Shown: in pieces, positions 23,451 to 35,242 of the stretch
How positions within the stretch are numbered: the first letter of the stretch is position 1
Layout of the letters: every line of letters starts with the position of its first letter
Made by a program: the position numbers and the translations under genes
NCBI GenBank assembly: GCA_016800925.1
Contig: JABCPU010000537.1
Coordinates: forward strand, 1 to 40,564
Reading direction: 5' to 3'
Source: Suillus spraguei
Lineage: Eukaryota; Basidiomycota; Agaricomycetes; Boletales; Suillaceae
Length of the DNA stretch: 40,564 nt
Notes under the pieces: model-generated
Seen by the model: the letters and a program-made list of their open reading frames with translations, nothing else
The model's database searches: none
What the model was told of the DNA's origin: nothing

Positions 23451-23737
23451 GAGTCAGTCTCAAAAAACAACCCAGCAAGGAGAGCTATGGTGGCTAATGA
23501 AGAACTAACTGAGGACTTAGGCTATTATCAGGTTTGATCTAGTCGCGCTGATGAGTTAACTTTGTACAATGAAGGGGAGAGTTCGCTGAACGTCGTTTAT
23601 TTTGACCATAAACCTCCCAAATCCGCCCAAAAAAATCAGCTATCCATTCCATGTCGCCATGTATAGGCCCCTGAGCCGCCCGAAGTAGTGTATTTGCAGA
23701 TAACGTATCCATCAAAGCACACTCAAGAAAAGCTAGT

Positions 23738-26700
23738 TCATTGTAGCAGCGCCTTGATCTCGCCGACCACATTCCTGATTCTATCGTCAGGGAATACCGG
23801 GAGAGCTGACGTTACTGTTTGCAACTCTGTAGATTGTGCAGAATCTAGTGAGATGCCTCGCGTGTTCCCGGCATAGACCTTGATCGATGAGCAAACAGTC
23901 TTGGTACGGAATGCAAGGACACTTACCACGTTGCCCAAAGCGACCAGCGTGCGGTAGGTAACTTCTGCATCATCTGTGTTTGAACGTAGCAACTAGGAAC
24001 TGCTTAGTAGATGGACAAGAACGAACATGCCTCGCATAAATACCTGAAGAACCAATCCAACGTGCTGGTTCACCACATCTCTAGCGACAGATGTTGTTAG
24101 GTAGGCACAAGAGAAGCTGGTTCAACATTTAGTCCCTTTCCCTAATGCAGTATGGCGAAGTCATACTTGAAAAGGATGGTCGCCAAAGCCACGCGTTGAA
24201 CCTTCGTCAGAAGTGCGTAAGGTGTGTCACTAAGCGCCTCAAAAACCTGCTTTCTGTGAGAACCACCGCTTGAACCGAAAAATGAAGTCACCCGCCTGTG
24301 CAACCCACTCCCCTTCGTCCACAGGAGTGCCCTCTTGGAAACAATTAGCTACCGTGCGGAAAAGTAACAAAATATTCGTTTCTTGAGCCTTCGACATAGC
24401 CTTCCCATGCAATCGGACTTCAGTCCAATCAGATGCCTTGAACAAGGATGCAAGAAACCGTTCTCGTCCACCGGGGGCAGCAGCAGCATCTGCACAATAT
24501 GCAGCTACCAATCTGCTTAGGTCCATCACTTAGAGTAGTCAGTAAAATGATGATTACAACATGATGGAATGCTTACTAGGGAATCGCTGGGACGCCGGCC
24601 ATCGCTCTAGAATCTGTATGATAGCGTCTGCATGAGTTCCGCCAAGGGGTGGAAGAGAAGGTTGAGAAGTTGTTGAAGTGACTTGGGAAAGATAAGTAAA
24701 AGCTTCTTCGACGGTCGCCAACTCGTCGGGATACATTGCAAGGGTTGCGGTGGACTGGCATGTCTGTGTTCAGAAAGTGGCTCAATGCAGCTCAATCGCG
24801 TGCGTACAATTTCGTTGCGTAGTGCTTCGTCGAATTGGTACAACTTTGCTTGCATCGCTGATACATTAGCTTGCTTGAAGGAGACAAACTTGGCCTGCAG
24901 AAATTAGCGCCGAGCTCAGCTATCGCTATCTAGAAGAATCTTACATATGGTATGATTTTCGGAGCTGAAGGTGACACCGAAGGAACTGGGGGTGTAGAAA
25001 CAGGAGCACCGCTGTACCGAGATGCGCCCGTAAAAGGATCCATATAAGCCGTGGACGGGGCGGGCGCTGCTGAGGTAGCGGTAGCTTGATATCTTGATGC
25101 TCCTGATGGCAATCTGGTACATGTCATATTATTGAACATCAATGCTTACCAGTGTACGGGTCAACGTATTCACTACTGGCGCCTAAATTGACTCCCGAGG
25201 TATTCTTTTCTATGAACTTGACAACTTCGTCGATGTAGTTCGTTGACAAATCATTCTGTTCTAGAAAGCGTTGAGCAGCTACGTATGGATTCTCTGCGAT
25301 GAAGAACAAACATTAAATTTATGTCCGTAGCATGAGAGTATATGAAATACTTGCCCGACACATTAAATGGTAGTTTCAATGGAGGTGCGCCTTCCTGCAC
25401 ATCGACGTCAAACACGTAGTCATATTCCTTGCCATTGAAAAGTTGCTTCCTTCCAGAGCCGACAGCGTCTACGACATCGCCGATCTTCTGCCAGTTTGAG
25501 GTTGCACTATCCCACTACACTAGTTTAGATGATCGTCTCGCTACTTCGAAAGTGCTCACCTGATGCGCCTCAACAAGGTCGCCATTTTTTATCATTTTTA
25601 CTTCTCCAGGTTTCTTACCTGTGCGATTTTAAATTATCCCGGCGAAATCCATGTGAGTAGTGACCGCCAACCTGGATGGAGCAATGCATCTGGACCAGGA
25701 AGATCAGATTTCTTGACATCGCCCACTTGCTGCGACGAAAGAGCCTGGCTTGCGATATGATCATCGAATGCCTTAAGCTCCACTGCGCTGGCCCAACGAT
25801 CTTGAGATTCGCTGAACACTCGAACGATACCGTCGCTACAGCCACTGACAATATCTCCGTTGGGCATCGTAGATACAGCCCAAACAGATATTGCGGGATG
25901 AACAATCGTTTGTACGCATTCACCGTCTAATCTTTGTGAGTAGGTGTCATGGGTTAGACGCAGTTCGATAACGCACCTTGCCACACTCTCACAGAGCGAT
26001 CTTCGCCACCCGATACTATCCCTCCATTCGGAAGAACGGACAGGCTGTACACAAACGACGTGTGTCCAGATAGCGCGTAAACTACATCGCCCTGCATTGT
26101 CCAAACTTTAATCTCACTAGTCCCAATCAGCCACCCCATTTCGTCCAAAAATAGCGAGAATAAATTACCTATCGTTGGAACATGAGGCAAAGCCTATGTC
26201 GGGTATTAGGGTCAAGCCACGAACTGCATCCTTATGTCCCTCATAAGTCCGCATCATCTTGTGTTGAACCCAGTACTTGATGGTTTTATCCGCCGAAGCT
26301 GATTGAAAAAGTATCGTATCCGTCACTGACCTGTCAGACTGTAAATGGTCTCACGCACCGGTCAAAGATTGTTCATCGTCAATGGCAAGAACTCCCCAAA
26401 CTGCTTGCTGGTGCCCCTTTAAATCATACGCTAGCTGGAATTGTTTCCAGACTTTGGCGGTTCTGTTACATTGAATATCAGTACACTACGCTTGCCGGGT
26501 AATGGAAGATTCTCACCTGTCCCATGACCCAGAGATGATGGTGCCAGATGAGCTAACATTAAGAGCACAAACATTATCGGTGTGTCCGACCAGCGAATAT
26601 TCAGGATCCTCTTTCTGTGCTGGACCTAAGGCGAAGATATTGACTACCGCATCCTGTCCCCCGACAACAGCGTATCCTGCCTTGGGTCAATGCTGCATGA

Positions 26701-27009
26701 GACGATACTAAGGACCGGCAAGCCTACCTTGCGGCGCTTCAGGCGACGGGGAAATATATTGTACAGCATTGACGAATTTTGACCCAGCTCGCAGAACAGA
26801 TGAAGGAGTGAAGGCAACAGTTGGGGATGATCGTTTCCAGGAGATCGCGGTGGAGTCTCGCGATGCTGAAAGGATGATGTTTTCTGTTGGTGAAGCTACT
26901 GCACGAACCTATGACAGTTCCGATCAGATTAACTCCCCCGCGAGAATTGATGGGAGAAACCTACATCTGAGGAGTGGGCTGATAGTGTGACTGATAGCTT
27001 GTAAGGCAT
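23738..27009 (-). CDS. DOA1: Doa1/Ufd3/PLAA ubiquitin-binding WD40-PFU-PUL protein
   Basis: Doa1/PLAA binds ubiquitin through its WD40 propeller and PFU domain and Cdc48/p97 through its PUL domain, acting in ubiquitin recycling and proteasomal and endosomal sorting. ATG at 27009 (MPYKLSVTLSAHSSD) leads after intron 26964-26909 to VRAVASPTENIILSASRDST, blade 1 of a seven-bladed propeller. Further blades: GHTDNVCALNVSSSGTIISG, GHTSFVYSLSVLPNGGIVSG. PFU lies around 25500-25160 (GSGRKQLFNGKEYDYVFDVD, RFLEQNDLSTNYIDEVVKFI). A Pro/Ala/Ser linker with YMDPFTGASRY repeats precedes the PUL domain (24900-23740; KLYQFDEALRNEI, ATLAMYPDELATVEEAF, ALSDTPYALLTKVQRVALAT). Stop at 23740-23738. An apparent frame jump near 24780 is resolved by a 53-nt intron, 24807-24755. 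I found no frame break, so the gene looks intact. Confidence 0.92.
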
Positions 27010-28362
27010 CGAACGAGATCCTTGGCAGCCGCGCAGAGACAAATACTGTAGGTGGTAGACAAGAGACTACAATTGAAGGATAAAAGCAGGCAATCACGTC
27101 GCTGAAGAGTTTAGTTAAAACAGTCGAAATCTAGAAACCACGGTCACGGTATCCGCCTTCTGTATTTCCTGAACTTTCGTTGAGTTATTTTCCCACAAGC
27201 AGTCAATTATAGCAAAACAGATCTATGTAGCTAAACAGAGCGCTGCGCATAGCGCTCAGGACTGGGCTAGACCACGGAAGAAACCATTGCCACGGATGTC
27301 ACATTTGCGATAAAGTTCTACATAGACATCGATAACTATAATGTGCACCACACTAACGAGCCCCACAGTCGTTAAATCGACAGCAGGGAGATACGGAGGT
27401 GTAAACTATGCCATGCACCATTATTTCATCTCCTGCGAGGGCCTCCCGATGCAGACCGTCGACTATGAACTTGAGTAAGTACGACGGATTGCCAAATCAT
27501 GAGGGGATGAAAAAAGCTGACAGATTTCGTATTATTTATCACTTATCAAGTTTAGGGCAGGCCTTATTGATTTATCTTATACAGACGCTCGGCCAGATAT
27601 AAACAATCGATTACTAGCGCCCATACTGCATGGCTTGAGCAGAGGCAAATTGTTAGATTCGCTGCACTTGTCGTTGACAAATTCGCAGCAAAACCGAATC
27701 GTTGAAGCTATATCTTTCGCCTATGGGGGGTGCAGCAAGTTTCCCCGATATTACCTCACCGAAACACAAGATGGGCAACCGTGAGTTCAACGTAACAGAT
27801 AATTAGGGTATCGACAACGAGATAGGAAGGGGAAGATCGTACGCTGATACGGCTTTGACCCGTTCACCGTGGCATGCGTGAATAGATCGAAGATCCAGGC
27901 AGAGGGCATCAGCTGCGGCGTAGATACCACATATTCACCCCGAAACTATATCCGACTAACTTCGCGAAAGACGTTATACTTGCTTTGTACCCTCGAAGCT
28001 TAACTTTGTCGGACAGCAAGCACCGTTTCCGGGCGCCTTTTACGGTCTGAATGCCAGAGACACGGTGGCAAGGATGTGAAAATTATCTGACCTAATACAT
28101 TATCTTTCGACGCTGGAATCAAGCGGCACGAAATACATAACGTTGAGCTGCTGTTAGCAACTTGCGAAACTCGCACGGTAAGCCAATAAACGCGGACAAA
28201 TTTGATCAGGCGATCCTAGAATTCCCAGCGAGTGGTATACAGCAAGACTAGCTCGGAGCAATATGAAGCGATTCATCGACATGTAGGATCTTGTAATTAG
28301 TTTTTCCTGAAGCGAGGACTGACCATCATCAATACAGCAAAACGTCTTCACGGAAAGTTGTT
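27010..28362. other. Intergenic region, 1.35 kb
   Basis: Lies between the DOA1 start and the HOP1 stop. Small frames at 27408-27602 (plus) and 28154-28351 (minus) have no family resemblance or splice context. The part next to 27009 should hold the DOA1 promoter. I see nothing else. Confidence 0.5.
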
Positions 28363-31300
28363 TCAGTCACAAAGATCAACGCCTGAGCCGATTGATATTT
28401 TGACCCGTTTCCCGCGGTGCCCTAAATCTGTTGCAGCTTTGCGCTTTTCGGCTTCATGAGCGACCGCTAGCGTGAGGACATTCTGAGTCGCTTCTTGGGT
28501 TTGAGATTCGTTGTCAGAGGAACCTGCCTGCGCCGTGACCTCAGGACGTAAGCTGGAATCTGCAATGTCAGCCGAGCTATGTGTGGGTGTCAGCACATGA
28601 TTGATCGGGTCGCATGAGACAAGTTGATCCTACGCCACTAAGGTTTGTCCTCCTTTAGGTTTGCATTGCACCTAGCAGCGTTATCTTGCGTTAGCAACGT
28701 AACATGTAATGATCAATACCTCTAACCGTCTCAGATAAACCCATAAGGCGATTCTCGACCTCAGTAAGCGGATTGAAGTAATCAGCATAGGCCTTGGTTC
28801 GTTTCGACTTGGAGAGGAAGACATATTTGGTTTTTTGAAGCTCCTTCTGCTTTTTGGGTTTCGCGCCTTTCTTGCCCCTTTTCGCGTGGGAGCGAGTGAC
28901 ACCAATACCTAACTCATCAGAGACGATACTTTCTACCGCAATAAAGCCTAGAAAGGCATTTGCGTTGAAAAAACTGGCGTATGCTGATCACACACCCACC
29001 TTCCTCTTCTAGCCTCGTCAAAAGCTGACCAACCAGTGCAGTGTCGCACCCTTCGATAATGCATGAGATTGATACCGAGGAATAAGATCAGAATTAAACT
29101 GACCAGTGTACTCCCTGAATAGTGACGCCGAAGATGGCTGGTGCACCTCGTAAATTTTGATAGCCCTCCTGCAAAAAGTAAGTAATTCTGACGCAAGAGA
29201 CAAGTTACTGTGTACCTGAAGAGGGCTAGGTCTTTGTACCGGGCAATCATATCAGCATGAATCTTTTCCGCGATAACGTCCCACTCATGGGAGCCACGGA
29301 GACGACAATCAAAGCAAATGAATTGAGTAGGGAGACGCTTGTCTCGTGCACCGTGATATCTATATCTCATTTAACGAAATATCAAGTATTCAGAAAAGAG
29401 ATTATTGCGTACCCCATGCACCTAGCCAACCGATCTTTATCAGAGAGCTCGCCTTATACTGGAGATTAAAATGCATACCAGACGTGGAACCAACGTTTGC
29501 AACCACCCTCACACTCTAAAGAAAAATCGGCAATCTTCCAAAAGGGTAAATCGACTTGTGTTTCTTTCCAACTCGCTGCGTACGCACCGATATCCCACAG
29601 TCACAGTCAAGCTGAACTTCATCTGTCAACGACACGGAGCCCTTGGAACGGTTGTTATGAGGAGCGATCTGTGGACCAGTGATACCTGGATTGCACGATG
29701 GTCCAGGCGCTTCCAGGACCTGTGTCTCCATATCTGTAAAAAAAATCAGTGACTTGACGCAATACAATACACCAGATAGACGTCGTACCCAACATCTCTG
29801 AATCAGGTGCGGTGGACACACCATTCCTCATCCCAAGTAGATCCTGGAGGTACTGAGTATCAACTTCTTGAGTGGAGATGGCGGAGGAGGGAACATCAGA
29901 AGCAGGCAAGGACAGGGCCTTATTCGATGAAGGAGCAGGTATCGGCGACCCCATGACAATCTCCTGAGTAGCTGGGATCTGCTGCGTTTCCTCGATATCA
30001 TGAGCAACCTTTCTAACATTCTAACGCGAACATCAGCGAGGTAAGAGAAGGAACTGATGATTGACAAACCAAATCACCGACGCATATCGGGGTCGACTCC
30101 GACATACCACCATACTGGGCGTGAGCGCGCGCCGAAGTAACATTGACCTGAGAGAATGGCCGAACCTCTCCATCTTCGCTGCGTATGCCGACGGGGGCCA
30201 TGATTACATCACCACCTAACCGGCACAAAACAATGCCTTCGTCAATTACCATTTCGCCTTCGGCATCCTCGTCTTCATCTACACTCCAGACGACGTTGCG
30301 CTCCAACGCATCTTTCTTCTGCAACTGTGCATCCTCCGCTCTGATTCTCGCTTCTTCAACAGGAGTCAACCTCGGGGCTGTGTGAGACGTGATACCCGCG
30401 AATGGCGCATTGTTGTCTTCTGATATAGAAGGAAGATACGACGATACTGAAACCACTTTCATGTCGAGGCTGAATAAAGAAGATGCATCAAGTTAATGGA
30501 CTGGGATTCTTAGTGCTTACCCATGCCATCCTGCGTTCACTTGGCCAATGCTCGTTCGTTCTGGTACTTCACCCGCTGTATGGGTGGTAAAGAACCATTT
30601 GTTGTCTTCAGGATCTGCCGCCTGAAAATGAGGGGGTTGGTAGTCATCTGGGGCATCTTCGTTGAAGAACAACTTGAAATTTCCGTAGCGGTTCTCTGCG
30701 TGAGAGTTTCCGTCGAACTTGACAAGGAAAGACATTGACACGCACTTGGAAGGTTTTCCATCTGATTGATAGTAGTTATGAGCGACTTCATCATTGCCTG
30801 AAACAAAGCGCTTGAGAACGACATGCTTCCGAGCAAGTGAGGACTAGGGCACCTTAACACTCCTTTTAACCTCCCCAAGAGTCGGTATCTTCCCTTTCTT
30901 AAGGGCCTCGGAGACAGGATCTGGGCGCGCAAGAGACATCTTCGACAACTGATCTCCAAGAGTCATGATCGGTATGACGGTGTGACTTCCAGGCAGCTTG
31001 TGGTACTTTGCATACCTCATCAATTTAGTATAATATATATACAAAAGCCTCGTACACTCACATGAAAATTGAAGGTGTAAGCCTCTATAACACTGCGAGT
31101 AGCCTAGTCAGAGAACCTAGCGATATTAAAGGCTAAAGTCGACAAACTTGTTGGGATCGTTGCTGTCCTACATTAAACATAAGAAAAAGAGTGTCTCTAA
31201 GTGCATCTAATCTCACCAAGTAAATGCCGAATATAACTTTCCGAAGGTATTGCTTGTCTATGGCCTCAAATATGCCGTTTTCCTTAGAAACATGGATATA

Positions 31301-31787
31301 TGCGCGTTTATCATAGAGAATGAATGCATATATGCGCACCAGGTAGTCAATTATACGATCCCCTTCATTAGTAAAACCTCGGTTGAGGGTCATGATCGTG
31401 ACGCCACTGATATTCAGTCCGACAGTTCCGTCTGAAGAGAAAGAGCCAGACGAAGAAGAGGCTTGTCCTTTAGACGAAAGTCGGTCTATATTTAGTTTTG
31501 GTTAGTGTTTATCAGTCACCGTTTGCAAGTTATACTCACATTCACCGAAGTTCTCGGCCGGTAGAAGACCCCTGAAATTGACAGTGAGATAAGAATAGGA
31601 AGGATGTAGTGAGCACACCTCAAGTATGTGATGCATCCTAAACCAGCCTTGAGTAAAGTCTGCACGCATTCCAAACTTTGTTTGCTGCTTATCGTCTGAG
31701 GAACAATCATTGACAACTCCAGGTCGACGACAACTCGTGGATTAGTACCTGAGTTTCTGTATTTACTGCAGTGCGTTGCGTCTGCAT
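28363..31787 (-). CDS. HOP1: Hop1-type meiotic HORMA-domain protein with PHD finger
   Basis: Hop1 builds the meiotic chromosome axis and promotes inter-homologue recombination. ATG at 31787 (MQTQRTAVNTETQ), a 50-nt intron, then the HORMA domain: TLLKAGLGCITYLRGLLPAE, TLNRGFTNEGDRIIDYL, ENGIFEAIDKQYLRKVIFG, AYTFNFH, and LPKNRYGNFKLFFNEDAPDD after a 50-nt intron. An acidic linker follows (VVWSVDEDEDAEGEMVIDEG). A PHD-like zinc finger is spread over four short exons (29610-29290): CDCG, CEGGCKRWFHVWCMGYHG, FICFDC. Next a winged-helix stretch (CDTALVGQLLTRLEEEG) and a basic segment (KRGKKGAKPKKQKELQK). The C-terminal tail has KRVKISIG, with stop at 28365-28363. HORMA plus PHD plus winged helix is the arrangement of many fungal Hop1 proteins. 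All exons join in frame; introns are about 48-75 nt. Confidence 0.9.
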
Positions 31788-31818
31788 GGCTATTAAGTGC
31801 GTCTGAGTGTATCAGAAA

Positions 31819-31825
31819 TTTTATA
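31819..31825 (-). promoter_or_regulatory. TATA box of HOP1
   Basis: TATAAAA on the minus strand (CTATAAAATTTC context), 32 bp upstream of the HOP1 ATG. The short spacing implies a very short 5' leader if it is used. Confidence 0.45.
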
Positions 31826-31849
31826 GTCGTTGGTTTTTGCTTGGATAAC

Positions 31850-32186
31850 GGGAGACGGAAGGAGCAAGACGTTGCCAGTTGGCAATCGGACGCGACGCGC
31901 ATTTGTATCGCATGTGAGATAATCACGTGACTAATAAACGGAGATCATTCTAGCACCTGTAGTACTTAGTAGCTGGCTACGGTGTAAGTTGTAACATCAT
32001 CAATAAACATGTCAGCGATGTATCCATTCATGAAGCTTTGAAGGGCAGGAAACTCTCAAAATCAGTGGTTCGAGTTGACAGTGTTACAGATGTAGTATCA
32101 AAAACTATGCTATCACCAACTCATCAGACCTGCCACAACATCGAAAACACACGTGGAACCTATGTTTGATACAAAGCTTTATAATA
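31850..32186. other. Intergenic, HOP1 upstream and TRS23 3' end
   Basis: No exon supported. The minus-strand frame that runs to 31926 is the HOP1 5' leader and upstream DNA read in a frame of its first intron. Confidence 0.4.
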
Positions 32187-32755
32187 TCATGGTTGTCCCA
32201 TGCCAATAAGGCTCGTAATTCGTGTGTCAAACCCCTCACTGCGAACTGGCATCTCCGGAGTGTGAAATGGGTTTTTCATGACGGCGTCTGCATAGGCTTC
32301 GTACACTCTCTGAAGAACCGAATCCGCTGTTGTCTCTGCCAAGGATGTGAAAAGAACGAATTTGGTTCCTGTGAAATAAAAGTATAAGAAGGCTAGCTAT
32401 GATATGCGTCAGATCAAGCACCTGTCGCGGTCAACAAGATGGTCATCTTAAATGTTTCCCCTTCGATGACCTGTGCACCTGAACTTGAACCAGTAGGGGA
32501 TAAGCGGCTTGTAATAGCGTGAATGCCATGCAGAGTGCCAGCGAGGACTAAATGCTCGTTTGATGTGAGTTGAGCAAGGCCATCTGAGAAGGACTCAGTC
32601 ACGAACAAAGCTGAATTCGTTCTCAACAACCTGCAAAATTGCGCTGGTAGACCAAGCCACCGGCTTTGTTGATGACCTTTTACACCTTGCTTGAGCAATT
32701 GTTTGATTAATTACTTGACGAAAGGAAACTTACCCACAGGCTAAAGATTGCCATA
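32187..32755 (-). CDS. TRS23: TRAPP complex subunit Trs23/TRAPPC4 (sybindin family)
   Basis: Trs23 is a longin-fold core subunit of TRAPP complexes, which activate Ypt1/Rab1 at the Golgi. Four exons: MAIFSLW (ATG 32755), VINKAGGLVYQRNFA, DGLAQLTSNEHLVLAGTLHG with ITSRLSPTGSSSGAQVIEGE, and GTKFVLFTSLAETTADSVLQ ending ITSLIGMGQP (TGA 32189-32187). Introns are GT-AG (GTAAGT, GTTGTT and GTGCTT donors). The spliced product is 136 residues, about the size of yeast and animal homologues, and carries the family hallmarks GTLHG.HAI..LSP...S.G and NPFHTPEMPVRSEGFD. It starts 110 bp from the divergent cyclotransferase gene. No damage seen. Confidence 0.92.
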
Positions 32756-32865
32756 GGCGTGAAGAGGAGAAAGTAGCTGGCAAGGGTGTTCCACGGGTCA
32801 CGCCGACAGCTGGCAATATTTGACTGTTTAACCGTTCACCATTAGGCTCTCATATTTTCCAGTCA
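32756..32865. promoter_or_regulatory. Divergent promoter between TRS23 and the cyclotransferase gene
   Basis: Only 110 bp separate the two ATGs (32755 minus, 32866 plus). The stretch contains no frame of note. Both genes must start from this DNA or from within each other's leader, so shared regulation is plausible. No clear TATA box is seen. Confidence 0.5.
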
Positions 32866-34336
<1,471 letters not shown>

Positions 34337-34621
34337 CCAGGTTATAGAAATAGGTTGACGGACCAAGTTCAGATAACTCAATTCATTGATACAAGGCAAT
34401 GATACAGTCATGTACGAAGTACAGAGAGGGAACACAAGCTGAAAACATAAGCGAAAAGCGTTGGATAAAAATGTTCACAACGCAAGGACAAGTGCTTCAC
34501 AAGTTCGAAGGCATCCAAAGCAAGTTGTGGGTGGGTAGCACCCTAAGCTTCGGTGCTGATTGAAGAATGCATCAGTATCAGGCCTGTGTTTTTCTCGTAC
34601 ATCAGGTCTTTGCCTTCTCTA

Positions 34622-35145
34622 TCAGCGTCTTTCGTGATTTACGCATTTCCACATGCAGTAGAATGCCGAGCAACTTACATATAAGCATCAAGTTCCTCAA
34701 CTAGTTTGGCACTTTCCGTCAGAGCAGTCGCAAACTTAGTTCTCGCCCTAGCTTCCAATGAATGAGGACTGAGCCCTTCTCGTTACTTAGCAGAATTGGC
34801 ATCCTTCTTCGCAAAGTTCAGACTGTCATGGTACGCAGTAATGAACGACTAACCAAATACTGTTTGTCTACTACGACAAAGCGGTCACAGATTCAAGAGC
34901 CCTGGTTGTACCTCAAGACATACCTGTGAATTATAAAGGTTATTCTTTCACTCGCGATGAACATGAGTGACAAGAAGTGCAAAGACAATACTGCCTATGC
35001 ACGGGCTTGTATTAAGATAGTAATTTAGTGCCAACGCAGTGAGCGCCTCGTTATCAGGCCTTCTTACAGTTAACCGCTCTAGTTTTTGGATGCTGGGGCT
35101 GAAAGACAAGTCGAACTTGGATGATTCCTTGAGACCTTTCCTTCA
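34622..35145 (-). pseudogene. Fragmentary unrecognised gene with an in-frame stop
   Basis: The last coding block reads SFITAYHDSLNFAKKDANSA, then K, a TAA stop near 34787, then REGLSPHSLEARART and KFATALTESAKLVEELDAY and, after a GTAAGT intron, a TGA at 34624-34622. CAA to TAA would be a single substitution. Upstream, FDLSFSPSIQKLERLTVRRP and NEALTALALNYYLNT lie near 35120-35020, and IASERITFIIH near 34955. The helical, charged character is clear, but I do not recognise the family. It may be a decayed gene or misread exons of a real one. Confidence 0.3.
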
Positions 35146-35242
35146 AAAAAAAAAGTCACGTAACCTAATAATCAAGTTAATTCCAAATTCGCCAATACGC
35201 TCATACTGAGTAGTCTGAGCCTATACATTCTATAGTGATATC

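Noticed and set aside
24755..24807. Apparent frameshift in DOA1 between LRNEI and TATLAMYPDE
   Set aside because: A 53-nt GT-AG intron with a CTGAAC branch site joins both parts in phase.
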